Notes: generated by a model from the letters alone, not told the origin. Positions 54,594-63,346 are shown, numbered from the stretch's first letter. The stretch is 64,000 bases of DNA from Devosia naphthalenivorans (GCF_003056355.1 NZ_PYVW01000001.1:434001-498000), one strand, 5' to 3'. Numbers and translations are program-made.

Positions 54594-55424
54594 ATGACCA
54601 TCGCCCGTCACGCTGACATTGCCGGCCTCAAGCAGACTAACCCAGAGATATTCGCTCGGCCGTTGTCCGAGCGCCTGCGCGATGGCGGACTATGGGCGGC
54701 TTTCCTTGTCGTCTTTGTCTTTGGTCTTTGGTGGATCGACGCTTCGCCCATGCGCATCGTCAACGGGCTCAGCAAGCTCGGCATGCTGGTGGGGCTGATG
54801 ATCCCACCCTGGCCCGGCGACGGTCTTTGGGACTATTGCCTCGCCATGCTCGAAACACTGGCCATGGCGTTCCTCGGCACGGCAATCGCAGCCGTGGTGG
54901 CACTGCCGCTAGGTTTCCTGGGCGCCAAGAACATGGTGCCCAACTGGCTTTTCCACTTCGGTCTGCGACGGTTCTTCGACGCCTTCCGCGGCGTCGACGG
55001 TCTTGTCTGGGCCCTGATCTTCGTCTCGGCAGTGGGTCTTGGTCCTTTCGCCGGCGTGCTTGCCATTGCCGTGGGAGACATGATGGTCCTGGGCAAACTC
55101 TTTGCCGAGGCTATCGAGAATGTGGACAAGAAGCCGGTCGAGGGCGTCCGCGCCTCAGGCGGTGGCGGGCTGCATGTCATGCGCCTAGGCGTCTTGCCAC
55201 AGGTCTTCCCGGTGATGATCAGCCATGTCCTCTATTTTTTCGAATCCAATGTGCGTTCAGCCACCATATTGGGCATCGTGGGTGCCGGTGGCGTTGGCCT
55301 GCAACTCTCGGACCGGATGCGTATCAACAACTGGCAAGAGGCTGCATTCATTATCCTTCTGATCCTCTTCACAGTATCGGTGATCGACAATTTGTCTCGC
55401 CGGATCAGGGCAAAGCTGGTGTAG
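54594..55424 (+). CDS. phnE: PhnE2, phosphonate ABC transporter permease
   Basis: A 276-residue inner-membrane permease paralogous to the preceding one, with its own EAA loop (NVDKKPVEGVRASGGGGLHV) and six helices. It begins four bases after phnE1 and is the last gene of the locus; the downstream gene is on the other strand. Confidence 0.92.
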   Translation: MTIARHADIAGLKQTNPEIFARPLSERLRDGGLWAAFLVVFVFGLWWIDASPMRIVNGLSKLGMLVGLMIPPWPGDGLWDYCLAMLETLAMAFLGTAIAAVVALPLGFLGAKNMVPNWLFHFGLRRFFDAFRGVDGLVWALIFVSAVGLGPFAGVLAIAVGDMMVLGKLFAEAIENVDKKPVEGVRASGGGGLHVMRLGVLPQVFPVMISHVLYFFESNVRSATILGIVGAGGVGLQLSDRMRINNWQEAAFIILLILFTVSVIDNLSRRIRAKLV

Positions 55425-55458
55425 CCGGTAGGTTTGCTTGCCCCCGGCGGGCAGTTCC

Positions 55459-55983
55459 TCAGCGGTTTTCCAGGCCGTTGGCGAGGCGCTCCTGCGGAAT
55501 GATATCGCGCCGCTCCTCGATCGATGCCCGTAGCTTCTCAAGGCCGCTGCGCGTCTTGGCCAACTCGGCGGCATGATCGGTCTTGGATGTGGTGCCGTTA
55601 CAATTGGCAGCATCCCACTCCAGCGCCCAATCCATTGCGGCAAGCCACTCGTCGACATCACCAGCGATATATTCGTTGACCGGACGGCCGACCTGTTCGC
55701 TGAGCGCGCTGAACAGGATCCCGTCATCACTGCCATTGGCGCCTTTGACTTCAAGCAGGAAGCGATAGCGGAGCTGGCCGGCATACATCCAGTTGGCAGC
55801 CGCCTGTCCTCGCCCTTGAGAGAGCAAGCGTGCTGCCAGCACATAGAGGGCAGATGGATGCAAATCCCGAGCCTGCTCCTGCAGCTCTTCGATGCTCATG
55901 CTCTCGAACGGCTTTGCAGCCTGCCCGTAGGCGGCGGTTGCCAGGGTAATGACTATCAGGAAGCAGCTCAGCAGGCGTTTCAT
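55459..55983 (-). CDS. Secreted protein of unknown function
   Basis: A 174-residue protein with a signal peptide (LLSCFLIVITLATAAYGQA). The mature part is mainly helical and charged; it has an Ala-rich LYVLAARLLSQGRGQAAANW segment resembling a Sel1 or TPR-type helical repeat, and the cysteine in WDAANCNG. I do not recognise the family. It stands alone between the phn locus and a channel gene, both separated by short gaps, and is convergent with phnE2. Confidence 0.6.
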   Translation of the reverse strand: MKRLLSCFLIVITLATAAYGQAAKPFESMSIEELQEQARDLHPSALYVLAARLLSQGRGQAAANWMYAGQLRYRFLLEVKGANGSDDGILFSALSEQVGRPVNEYIAGDVDEWLAAMDWALEWDAANCNGTTSKTDHAAELAKTRSGLEKLRASIEERRDIIPQERLANGLENR

Positions 55984-56106
55984 CTCAACAGCTTTCCAGG
56001 TTTGGCGCCCATGGACCGGCGACTGAAGTGCCCATTTTCATTCCGTTCTATCCTTCAGACAATGCCTGTCTTCTATGCTGAGTTAATGCAGACGGGCGGC
56101 AGATAG

Positions 56107-57243
56107 CTACGGATCACTACCGAAATACTGCGTCCGGAGGTCCTCGATCAGCCCACTTTCATGCGCGCCGATCAATTCGACGGTGAGTGGACGTGTCAGC
56201 TCGTTCTGGCGCGTAAGGCCCAGAGCATATTTGTCCGGCGCGAAGATCGGTCCGACCACGGTGACAGCCCGTTGCGGGTTGGTATGGGCATAATATTCGA
56301 GTACCGGTGCATCGCCGATGATCGCGTCGATCCTTCCATTGGTGAGGGCTTCCACGGCCTCGTCAATGTGCTCGAATGGGCGGATGTTGAGGCCAGCCTG
56401 CCGTGCGTATTCCTCCGACACGCTTCCCGGCTGAACCCCGACGGGGCGGCCGGGCAGGTCAGCGACGGTGTTAATCTGGTTGGTCAGGGACAAGGTCGTC
56501 ATGACGCTGGTCACCGAGGAGGTAACATAGGCTAGCACGGCAATTCCGCATACAAGCCACAGGCCCTGCCAGAACCGGCCCAGCCAGCCGAACAGGTTCC
56601 TGCGCGCCGGAGGTTTGCCCGAGGTGGCAACCGACATGACCGTGTAGAACCCTTCGGCAAGACCGTCGCGCCAGCGGCGAGGGAAATCCTTGTCGAAATG
56701 ACGATCGAACAGCGTAACGAGGATGGTGGCGATGACAATTACGATGGCGATCCAGGCATAGGCGCGCAAATGGCCCGATTCACTGAGCCCGGCAACGAGA
56801 TCCGAGAAACCGCCGCCAGCATCTTCATTGACCATTATTCGCTGACCGGCATCGAACCAGGGGTGCGTGAAATCGATTTGCTCGGCGCGCTCCTTGGTGA
56901 CCGTCATATTGGTGAGGGCCACATCGACTTCTCCCGATGCTGTGGCATTGACCAATTCGCCGACATTGCTGAACTCGACATATTCGCTCTCGAGTTCGAG
57001 CTGAGTGGCCAGCCATTGCCACAGATCGATGGCCATGCCCTGAAAACCACCATCGGCCTTCATGACGAAGGGAGGGTGCACGTAGACGCCGACAGAGAGC
57101 GGCTGGGCAGCAGTGGCAGGATCGGAAGTCGGGGTATCCTGAGCACTGACCGAGCCCATCGGGGTCAAAAGGACACCAAGAAACACGAACAATGAAATGC
57201 GTAGGGTAGCGAAGGTCATAAGTGCGGCGCGGATCCTTGTCAT
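56107..57243 (-). CDS. Ionotropic glutamate-receptor-like ligand-gated channel
   Basis: A 378-residue protein with the layout of prokaryotic glutamate-receptor channels. After a signal peptide (ending GSVSAQ) comes binding lobe 1 (SVGVYVHPPFVMK to MTVTKERAEQIDFTHPWF, residues 50-135). A membrane helix (161-180), a pore loop (195-212) and a second helix (222-250) interrupt it, and lobe 2 follows (GRPVGVQPGSVSEEYA to DAIIGDAPVLEYYA, 265-320). The pore reads ATSGKPP rather than the TVGYG of GluR0, so ion selectivity is unclear. The helix after the pore, YVTSSVTSVMTTL, resembles the SYTANLAA gating region of receptors. An in-frame ATG 14 codons upstream (57285) is an alternative start. Confidence 0.75.
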   Translation of the reverse strand: MTRIRAALMTFATLRISLFVFLGVLLTPMGSVSAQDTPTSDPATAAQPLSVGVYVHPPFVMKADGGFQGMAIDLWQWLATQLELESEYVEFSNVGELVNATASGEVDVALTNMTVTKERAEQIDFTHPWFDAGQRIMVNEDAGGGFSDLVAGLSESGHLRAYAWIAIVIVIATILVTLFDRHFDKDFPRRWRDGLAEGFYTVMSVATSGKPPARRNLFGWLGRFWQGLWLVCGIAVLAYVTSSVTSVMTTLSLTNQINTVADLPGRPVGVQPGSVSEEYARQAGLNIRPFEHIDEAVEALTNGRIDAIIGDAPVLEYYAHTNPQRAVTVVGPIFAPDKYALGLTRQNELTRPLTVELIGAHESGLIEDLRTQYFGSDP

Positions 57244-57305
57244 TGCGGTATCGCTTGGAAGACTGTCCTTTCCGGAGGCATGCATTCAGTATCGCCTACG
57301 CCCGA

Positions 57306-57442
57306 TCAGCGCTTACCCTGTAGAAACGCTCCAAGAGCGACGCCAGCGCCGAGACCGGCGGCAACGCCGACTGCCAAATTGTCAGCACCGTCAGTCCGAA
57401 GGCTGTTCCAAGCGCGAGCCCGATTGCTATGCCGGAACCCAA
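57306..57442 (-). pseudogene. Frameshifted small Gly/Ala-rich membrane protein
   Basis: Read from TTG 57442, the first frame gives GSGIAIGLALGTAFGLTV, and a one-base shift then gives DNLAVGVAAGLGAGVALGAF ending LQGKR and a TGA at 57306. Joined, they look like the small Gly-zipper membrane proteins with alternating Gly seen in many bacteria. Either half alone lacks a proper start or ending. It could be a broken gene, a sequencing error or a chance pattern. Confidence 0.35.
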
Positions 57443-57458
57443 GTGTTTAGGCTCGCGC

Positions 57459-57674
57459 CTAGTCTATCGACTTGTCGTTGTGCGTGAGCTCAAGCTCTTT
57501 GGCGGCGCGGACATTTTCAGCCATCTCTGCGTCCTGGTAGGGGCCGAGCGAGCCTTTCTCGTCGTTCTTGGTCCAGTCAATCCAATGACCCTCGGCGTCG
57601 GATCTGATTTCGACGGTGACCGATGGTGCATCATTCATTTCGCCGCCGGGCGTGAGATTAGTATCATCTGTCAT
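57459..57674 (-). CDS. Small acidic protein of unknown function
   Basis: A 71-residue soluble protein (MTDDTNLTPGGEMNDAPS..., ending THNDKSID) with AGGAG seven bases before the ATG. It is acidic and polar with no membrane segment; VTVEIRSDAEGHWIDWTKND is its most structured-looking part. The good ribosome site supports a real gene. I do not recognise a family. It lies just upstream of the frameshifted membrane protein on the same strand, and the 272-base stretch from its start to the GST gene holds no evident feature. Confidence 0.55.
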   Translation of the reverse strand: MTDDTNLTPGGEMNDAPSVTVEIRSDAEGHWIDWTKNDEKGSLGPYQDAEMAENVRAAKELELTHNDKSID

Positions 57675-57946
57675 GGGTCACTCCTGCGATGACGTCTATC
57701 AAACATGGGGCGGCAAGCAGTGTCCATAGGCGCCAGGCTTCCGCCGTCCCCGCAGCCGCTGCCTGCGACCCCGCTCGTTGTTCCATCGAGTGGGCTGTTT
57801 CATCCTGGAAACGGAGAGGCAGGGGACGGAGTAAGAATTCTCGGATGCGCCAGCCTCGACCTTAGCTGAGTAGCGAGAGGGGATCAGGAACGGCTTGGTT
57901 GTTTGGCCGTTGGGCCTGCCTGCGCAACGAACTGGAGAACGGCTTC

Positions 57947-58648
57947 TTGTCTGACTACGAACTCATATATTGGTCGGTGCCGTTTCGCGGACAGTTCGTC
58001 CGTGCCGTTCTTGCATTCGCGGGACGGAGCTGGACTGAAACCAATGATAGCTCGATCTCGAAACTGATGAGCGGGCCGGTGAGTGCCATGCCGGTTCCGT
58101 TCATGGGGCCGCCAGTCCTGATCGACAAAAAAGCTGATTTCGCAATCGCCGAGATGCCTGCCATCGTGCTGTATCTGGGCGAGACGCTCAACCTGTTACC
58201 AGCCAGTCCGCCTTTGCGGGCGCTGACCTTCAAGATTGTCAACGACGCCAATGACGTCATCGACGAGATGAGCTTGAATGGCGGCCGTGACATGTGGACG
58301 GAGACCCGCTGGCAGGAATACATATCACGCCTCGAAAAGTGGATGACGCTGTGGGAGGAGACCGGCAAACGGCACGGCTTATCGAGTGACACTGGATTTT
58401 TGCTGGGTGGAGAGCAGCCGGGCATTGCCGACGTCATTACTGCAACGCTGTGGACGACCCTGGCCGACCGCTTTAGCAAAGTTGACGCCGTTCTTCAGGG
58501 TACTGCGCCCATGACCGCGGCTCTTTCGCGTCGAATCTCGGCTCTGCCGCCGTTGGCCGAACTTGCCGCCAGGGCCCACCGGGATTATGGCGACGCCTAT
58601 TGTGGAGGCGAGATCGGCGCCTCGATGGCAGCCGTTCTGAACGCTTAG
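57947..58648 (+). CDS. Glutathione S-transferase family protein
   Basis: A 233-residue protein with an N-terminal thioredoxin-like domain (SDYELIYWSVPFRGQFVRAV) and a helical C-terminal domain (GISADVITATLWTTLADRF region). The motif PVPFMGPPVLID supplies the cis-Pro, and IAEMPAIVLYLGETL the glutathione-gamma-Glu contact with Met replacing the usual Ser; the place of the S in ESxAI is Met here. The TTG at 57947 is favoured because GGAG lies about nine bases upstream; an earlier TTG (57899) would add 16 residues unlike the family. Substrates are unknown. Confidence 0.8.
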   Translation: MSDYELIYWSVPFRGQFVRAVLAFAGRSWTETNDSSISKLMSGPVSAMPVPFMGPPVLIDKKADFAIAEMPAIVLYLGETLNLLPASPPLRALTFKIVNDANDVIDEMSLNGGRDMWTETRWQEYISRLEKWMTLWEETGKRHGLSSDTGFLLGGEQPGIADVITATLWTTLADRFSKVDAVLQGTAPMTAALSRRISALPPLAELAARAHRDYGDAYCGGEIGASMAAVLNA

Positions 58649-58722
58649 CCGTCGGATAGTTTGGATCAAGACACAAGACCTGCTTATCGAAGCGACGGCC
58701 AAGCACGCAAGTCATCCGATAA

Positions 58723-59499
58723 TCACGGCGTTAAACTAAGGCCGCCAGGTCCATACTGCTGCTCGCCAGTTCCCAGTTCGAGCTGTCGGAGCATCCTCAT
58801 CATGAGCGCTTCAGTAAAATCCGCACTGCGAACAGCGTTCCCAAGAACAGCTGCCGTGTCAGTCGGCGTTTTGGGTTCGCCGCCAGGCTCTGAAAATCTG
58901 GACATGGCCAGCTCGACTCTCTTTAGCCGGTCAGCCAGTTCTGGATCGAGATCGGGATTATTCAGATCGACAGGATCGGCGACATCGATCAGTCGGCGAC
59001 CGACCATGATCTCGTCTTTGGAAAGGAACCCGTCTTCGACTGCTTCGCGCAATGCACCGAACATGTGCTGCGGCGAAGTCTCACCGCGATCCAATGCCTG
59101 CGCAAACTGCACCGTTCGCTCGGCATCGAATTCCTCGAGGCTGAGCTTGCCATCTCCGTCGAGGTCCGCGCGAGCAAACAGCTCATCAACGGCCGTGCGA
59201 TTGTCTGCGTCACGCTCGGCGCGAGGCGCTGCCTTGAATTCCTGAACCGATAGCAGACTGGACATGGTTTCGGGCCCAAGTTTGGCGGCGCCCAATTCCG
59301 CCAAGGTGAGTCGCCCGTCGCGATCCTGATCGTGTGAGACCACAATCTGACGTGCTCTTTGTGCGGCATCGCCACCTGTCAATACGCCGGCCAGTTCCTC
59401 CGCGCCTACGAACTGACTTTGGTCTTGATCCAGTCGCTGGAACAGCCGCTCCAACAAACCCGTCTGAAACGTAATGCTCGAAACCACCGCATTGGTCAT
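58723..59499 (-). CDS. EF-hand calcium-binding protein, function unknown
   Basis: A 258-residue protein without a signal peptide. EF-hand loops are visible: DQDQSQFVGAEE (about residues 24-35), DQDRDGRLTLAE (about 57-68) and DLDGDGKLSLEE (about 112-123). The first lacks the normal Gly6/Asp pattern and may not bind. The loops have no Pro at position 2, so they are not of the lanmodulin type. The rest is helical. The name of the family is not clear to me. It is monocistronic, with 128 bases of empty sequence to the btuC stop. Confidence 0.7.
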   Translation of the reverse strand: MTNAVVSSITFQTGLLERLFQRLDQDQSQFVGAEELAGVLTGGDAAQRARQIVVSHDQDRDGRLTLAELGAAKLGPETMSSLLSVQEFKAAPRAERDADNRTAVDELFARADLDGDGKLSLEEFDAERTVQFAQALDRGETSPQHMFGALREAVEDGFLSKDEIMVGRRLIDVADPVDLNNPDLDPELADRLKRVELAMSRFSEPGGEPKTPTDTAAVLGNAVRSADFTEALMMRMLRQLELGTGEQQYGPGGLSLTP

Positions 59500-59627
59500 C
59501 GCGTGCCCTCACTTGACGGGAATGATGCAAGCAACATGCCAGTGGGCCGGGGAGATGAAACGGCGGAAATCGAGCGGCCCTCAGAGGCGTGGGCTAGTAG
59601 AGGCGATTCCTCGACGGCAATTATTGC

Positions 59628-60698
59628 CTACGCAGGTGGCCTTTTGCGCCGCATCAGGAGGAGGAAGAACACGCCGCCGACCAGTCCGGTGATGATGCCC
59701 AGCGGAATGTCCTGCGGTGGAATAATCACGCGCGCCGCAATGTCGGCCAGCACCAGGAAATTGGCCCCGACCAGAGCCGATAGCGGCAATACGCGACGGT
59801 AGTCGCCACCCACCACCATCCTTACCAGATGCGGGACCATCAACCCGACAAAGGAAACGATGCCGGAGAAGGCGACTGCAGCGCCGGTCAGCAATGCGCA
59901 GGCGACAAAAACCGTCATGCGGAAACGCTGGGCCGGAATGCCCAGTGTGGTGGCAGATTCATCGCCCAGCGTCATGGCGTTGAAGTTGCGCGCATTGGCC
60001 ATGAGGAAGGCACCGCAGCCGGCCAGCGCCAGCAGAGGGTAGGGGAGTTGCACCCATTGCGACAGGCCCAGGCCCCCGAGCATCCAGAATATGACGGTAT
60101 GGGCGGCGCGCGGATCGCCAAGAAAAATCCCCATGCTGCCCAGCGATGTCACGACAAACGACACGGCAACGCCCGTCAGCACAAGCCGGCTAGCATCGGT
60201 GGCGCTGGAGAGATTGGCGACGCCCACGACGATAGCCGTGGTGATGAGCGCTCCACCGAAGGCAAACAGCGGCACGGTGACAAGGCCCAGGAACATGCCG
60301 GTGTGGAGCAGCACAACGATGGCGCCGAGCGCCGCGCCCGAGGAAATGCCAAGCAGGTGTGGATCGGCCAACTGGTTGCGCGTTATCGATTGCAGCGCCG
60401 CACCGACCAGCGCGAGGCTCGCGCCAATGATCGCCCCCAGGACAACCCGGGGCAGGCGCACCTCCCACACGATATTGTCCCGGCCCGATGACCAGGTCAC
60501 CTCGACGCTTCCTGGGGCCAGATGGTTGAGGATGATACTCCAGACCACATCCACCGGAATGCCGATCGAGCCGACGCTGACGCCCGCGAGCATGACGCAA
60601 AAGAGCAGCGCCACGAGAGCCGCCGCAAGCAGCGGCAAATTGTGCAGGATGAGATGGCGGGGGCCAGCGACGAGGTGCTTGTGGGACATGGAGGACAA
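59628..60698 (-). CDS. btuC: FecCD/BtuC-family ABC permease (probable B12 uptake)
   Basis: A 356-residue inner-membrane permease with ten predicted helices. Family markers are WEVRLPRVVLGAIIGASLAL, LADPHLLGISSGAALGA and FVGLMVPHLVRMVVGGDYR. The family carries B12, haem or siderophores. The cobalamin riboswitch at the head of the operon points to B12 or another corrinoid. It follows the binding-protein gene by 27 bases. Confidence 0.85.
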   Translation of the reverse strand: MSSMSHKHLVAGPRHLILHNLPLLAAALVALLFCVMLAGVSVGSIGIPVDVVWSIILNHLAPGSVEVTWSSGRDNIVWEVRLPRVVLGAIIGASLALVGAALQSITRNQLADPHLLGISSGAALGAIVVLLHTGMFLGLVTVPLFAFGGALITTAIVVGVANLSSATDASRLVLTGVAVSFVVTSLGSMGIFLGDPRAAHTVIFWMLGGLGLSQWVQLPYPLLALAGCGAFLMANARNFNAMTLGDESATTLGIPAQRFRMTVFVACALLTGAAVAFSGIVSFVGLMVPHLVRMVVGGDYRRVLPLSALVGANFLVLADIAARVIIPPQDIPLGIITGLVGGVFFLLLMRRKRPPA

Positions 60699-60725
60699 GG
60701 CCAGCCTGGATGACCGGCCTCCTTA

Positions 60726-61673
60726 TCATTGTTGATGGAACGCTGCGGCCAGCCGCTTGATCGCGGCGATGTTGCGCGGTCCAGGCGTGGCCTCGACATA
60801 TTCCAGCACGACAAACCGGTCATTCCGGACCGCCGGAATGTCCTTGAACGCGGGATTGCCCTTCATGAACTCGATCTTCTGCTCGGCGGTGACATTGCCG
60901 TAATTGACGATGAGGATGACATCGGGATTGCGCTCGATGACCGGCTCCCAGCCGATTTCGGCCCAGCTTGAGGCCAAATCGTCCATGATGTTGGTGCCGC
61001 CCGCGGCCTCGATCAGAGCCGTGGGAATGGCAAAACGACCGGCTGTGAACGGATTGCCTTCGCCCGAGTCATAAACGAACACCTTGGGCGGCGTTTCACT
61101 GGCTGGAAGGGACGCGGCGAATTCAGCCAGTTCCTGCTTGTAGCCGGCGATCAGCGCTTCGGCCTCGCCCTCCACGTCAAAGATCTTGCCGAGATTGAGC
61201 AGGTCGACATACATGTCGTCCATCGAGGATCTGGGCCGCTCCATGATGTGGATGCAGCTTTCGGTCAGCTCATAGACGGCAATGTCGAACTGGCTCAGCG
61301 TCTCCGGCGTAACCTCGCCGCCCACCTTCATGCCGTAGTTCCAGCCGGCAAAATAGAAGTCCGCATCGGCGCCGAGCAGCACTTCCTTTGTGGGATAGTC
61401 GGGCGATAGTTCGGGCAGTTGCTCGACATTGGCGCGCAGCGTTTCGTCCAGCGTCTTCCACTCGGAAACGCCGGTATATCCCACCATGCGGTCGCTCAGG
61501 CCAAGGGCCAGCATCATCTCGGTGAGATTGACGTCGTTGGAGACGGCCCGGGCAGGGGGCTCCTTGAAAGTTACGTCGCGATTACAGCTTGCGACGGTCA
61601 CCGGATAAGCCTGCGCTGCAGCGCTGGTGGCGGCCAATAGGGCAGGCACGAGAAAGGCGAATGCGGGACGCAC
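60726..61673 (-). CDS. btuF: ABC binding protein, BtuF-type (probable B12 uptake)
   Basis: A 315-residue periplasmic binding protein of the helical-backbone class. GTG 61673 is the likely start: GAGGAG lies six bases before it and the signal peptide (FLVPALLAATSAAAQA) begins there. The family pattern is seen in VTFKEPPARAVSNDVNLTEM and PDVILIVNYGN, and the C-terminal VRNDRFVVLEY is typical. The ligand is inferred from the riboswitch. The open frame extends upstream to an ATG at 61763 that has no ribosome site. Confidence 0.82.
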   Translation of the reverse strand: MRPAFAFLVPALLAATSAAAQAYPVTVASCNRDVTFKEPPARAVSNDVNLTEMMLALGLSDRMVGYTGVSEWKTLDETLRANVEQLPELSPDYPTKEVLLGADADFYFAGWNYGMKVGGEVTPETLSQFDIAVYELTESCIHIMERPRSSMDDMYVDLLNLGKIFDVEGEAEALIAGYKQELAEFAASLPASETPPKVFVYDSGEGNPFTAGRFAIPTALIEAAGGTNIMDDLASSWAEIGWEPVIERNPDVILIVNYGNVTAEQKIEFMKGNPAFKDIPAVRNDRFVVLEYVEATPGPRNIAAIKRLAAAFHQQ

Positions 61674-61683
61674 GGAGGACTCC

Positions 61684-62526
61684 TCAGGATTGATCGTCAA
61701 GATGGAAGGAAAAGCGGGGGCGGCCAGTCGTCGGGTGGGCGTCGATGGCGGCGCCCACCGCAAAGGTCTGGCGTATGGCCGGTGGCGTCAGCACTTCCAG
61801 CGGTGCGCCCAGTTGCACCTGATGGCCATGGTCGAGCACCAGCACGCGGTCGGCATGAGCGCAGGCCAGCGCCAGATCATGCAGCGAAACGATGATCGTG
61901 GCCTCGAGCCCGGACAAAAGCTCGAGCACTTCAAGCTGGTGACGGATATCGAGGTGGTTAGTAGGTTCGTCGAGAATGAGCAGGTCGGGCTTTTGCAGCA
62001 AAGCGCGGGCGATCATCACCCGCTGCTTTTCTCCGCCAGATAGCGTTGCGAAATCGCGGGCGGCGAACCTGGTGAGGTCCATCAGGGCCAATGCCGCCGC
62101 GACCTCGCCGAGGTCGGCCTTGCCGAAGCGGCCGAGATGAGGCGTCAGGCCCAGCTCGATGATTTCGGAAACTGTCAGCCCGAAATCGGTCGCTGGCTCC
62201 TGCAGCACGGTGGCGATCCGCCGGGCGCAGTCGCGCGGCTTCATTGACCAGATATCCGCGCCATCGAGTGTGACCGTTCCGCCGGTCGGCCGGTGAAAGC
62301 GATAGAGGCAGCGCAGCAGCGACGACTTGCCAGCGCCGTTCGGGCCAACCACAGCAAGCATTTCGCCCGGAGCAACGCTGAACGAAATGTCGTGCAACAG
62401 CCGTGTCGCGCCCGATGGACCCCAGTTCAGCCTCTCGACCTGGAGGGCGGCCGGACGCGCGGAGCCTTTGACGTGATGGGAGCGATGATCAGCGAGTTGG
62501 ACGTGGTTCACCAGGGCGCTCCGCAT
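61684..62526 (-). CDS. btuD: ABC ATPase of the B12-type importer (BtuD-like)
   Basis: The ATPase of the importer. Walker A is GPNGAGKSS, the signature LSGGEKQRVMIARAL, Walker B LLILDEPTNHLD and the H-loop VSLHDLALA. The start is not settled: ATG 62526 is given here, but GTG 62511, with GGAG seven bases upstream, is an equal candidate. The riboswitch ends about 100 bases upstream, so it is the first gene of the operon. Confidence 0.85.
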   Translation of the reverse strand: MRSALVNHVQLADHRSHHVKGSARPAALQVERLNWGPSGATRLLHDISFSVAPGEMLAVVGPNGAGKSSLLRCLYRFHRPTGGTVTLDGADIWSMKPRDCARRIATVLQEPATDFGLTVSEIIELGLTPHLGRFGKADLGEVAAALALMDLTRFAARDFATLSGGEKQRVMIARALLQKPDLLILDEPTNHLDIRHQLEVLELLSGLEATIIVSLHDLALACAHADRVLVLDHGHQVQLGAPLEVLTPPAIRQTFAVGAAIDAHPTTGRPRFSFHLDDQS

Positions 62527-62632
62527 ATGGCGGGCGCATTGCGGGCGGCGTGAGGCACAGCTTTTTGGTATTGTCGTCAAGCGCCATCATCGGTCCCCGC
62601 GGCACACCCCGGCCGGGTTGAAAAGAGGGTCG

Positions 62633-62816
62633 ATGGCAGGTCTCCTGACTTGCGGGTCATCGCGCCTTCGAACCTTCCCAGCCTTTCGGCCAGTGGCATC
62701 TCGAAGGAGCTATCCGCTCACAGTTGCGGGGGCAGTCACGGTTTTGCGCCCTGATGGGTACGTCGCACCGTGTTCCCTTTTAATCCCCGTTGGCTGACAG
62801 CCGCCGAGGAACCTAC
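62633..62816 (-). ncRNA. Cobalamin riboswitch
   Basis: The minus strand carries the conserved cobalamin-riboswitch boxes in order: GGGAACACGGTGC, then GCCCCCGCAACTGTGAGCGG, GCCACTGG followed by GCTGGGAAGG, and the B12-box region AAGTCAGGAGACCTGCC. It precedes the ATPase gene of the importer and would repress it when B12 is plentiful. The TTGACA promoter lies just upstream. Confidence 0.93.
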
Positions 62817-62825
62817 GACGGCGCC

Positions 62826-62854
62826 ATAGGGCTTGATGAATGGGATGATGTCAA
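62826..62854 (-). promoter_or_regulatory. Probable promoter of the cobalamin riboswitch
   Basis: On the minus strand a perfect TTGACA (62854-62849) is followed 17-18 bases later by CCCTATG, a weak -10. Transcription would start near the riboswitch 5' end at about 62816. Confidence 0.5.
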
Positions 62855-63131
62855 TGCCCGGATGTGACGCAGTACGAACCACCAGCTCGGAACGGAGATC
62901 GTCTTGCGGGGAGCTACAAGCATGCGGCGGCGGCTGATTGCCGAGTGGTGGCGGGAGTCGCCGATCGCCTGGCGCGTGGAGGGCAAGCGATAGCAGTTCA
63001 ACACGTTGAGCTTCATGTTCGCTCATCAGACCAATGCCATCCGTAAGCGCCATCCGTGGCTCGACGAAGGAGAGGAGGCGACATCCTTGCTATGTGACAG
63101 CACCACCTTCTGCGGGTATATCATTCATTCG

Positions 63132-63147
63132 CATAATATATATTATG
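63132..63147. promoter_or_regulatory. 16-bp perfect AT-rich palindrome
   Basis: CATAATATATATTATG is a perfect 16-bp palindrome in the 530-base gap 62817-63346, between the divergent riboswitch operon and cydA. Apart from the riboswitch promoter at 62826-62854, I see no other feature in this gap. It may be an operator or a promoter element. Confidence 0.4.
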
Positions 63148-63346
63148 GAACTCGAATGTTTACCAGCAGGACCAAACCCTTGATCGATGATGCTGATGCT
63201 ATGATGACGAAACCGACCCCCTGATCCACATACTCGCCGTTCACTCTACCGTACCTCACTCATCCGCAGCCCGGTGAATGTGCCGCATTGAACCCTGCCT
63301 GGCCGTGCGATAATTTGCGTCAGGCTCACTTGCGCAGAGGCTCTCA

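Noticed and set aside
55425..55458. Terminator after phnE2
   Set aside because: Only a weak five-base stem (TGCCC/GGGCA) without a T run is present.
58723..59499. Lanmodulin (lanthanide-binding) identity for the EF-hand protein
   Set aside because: Loops lack Pro at position 2, there is no signal peptide, and the length is about twice that of lanmodulin.
62736..63053. Open frame of 105 codons on the minus strand
   Set aside because: It runs through the cobalamin riboswitch, has Pro-rich composition and no family resemblance.
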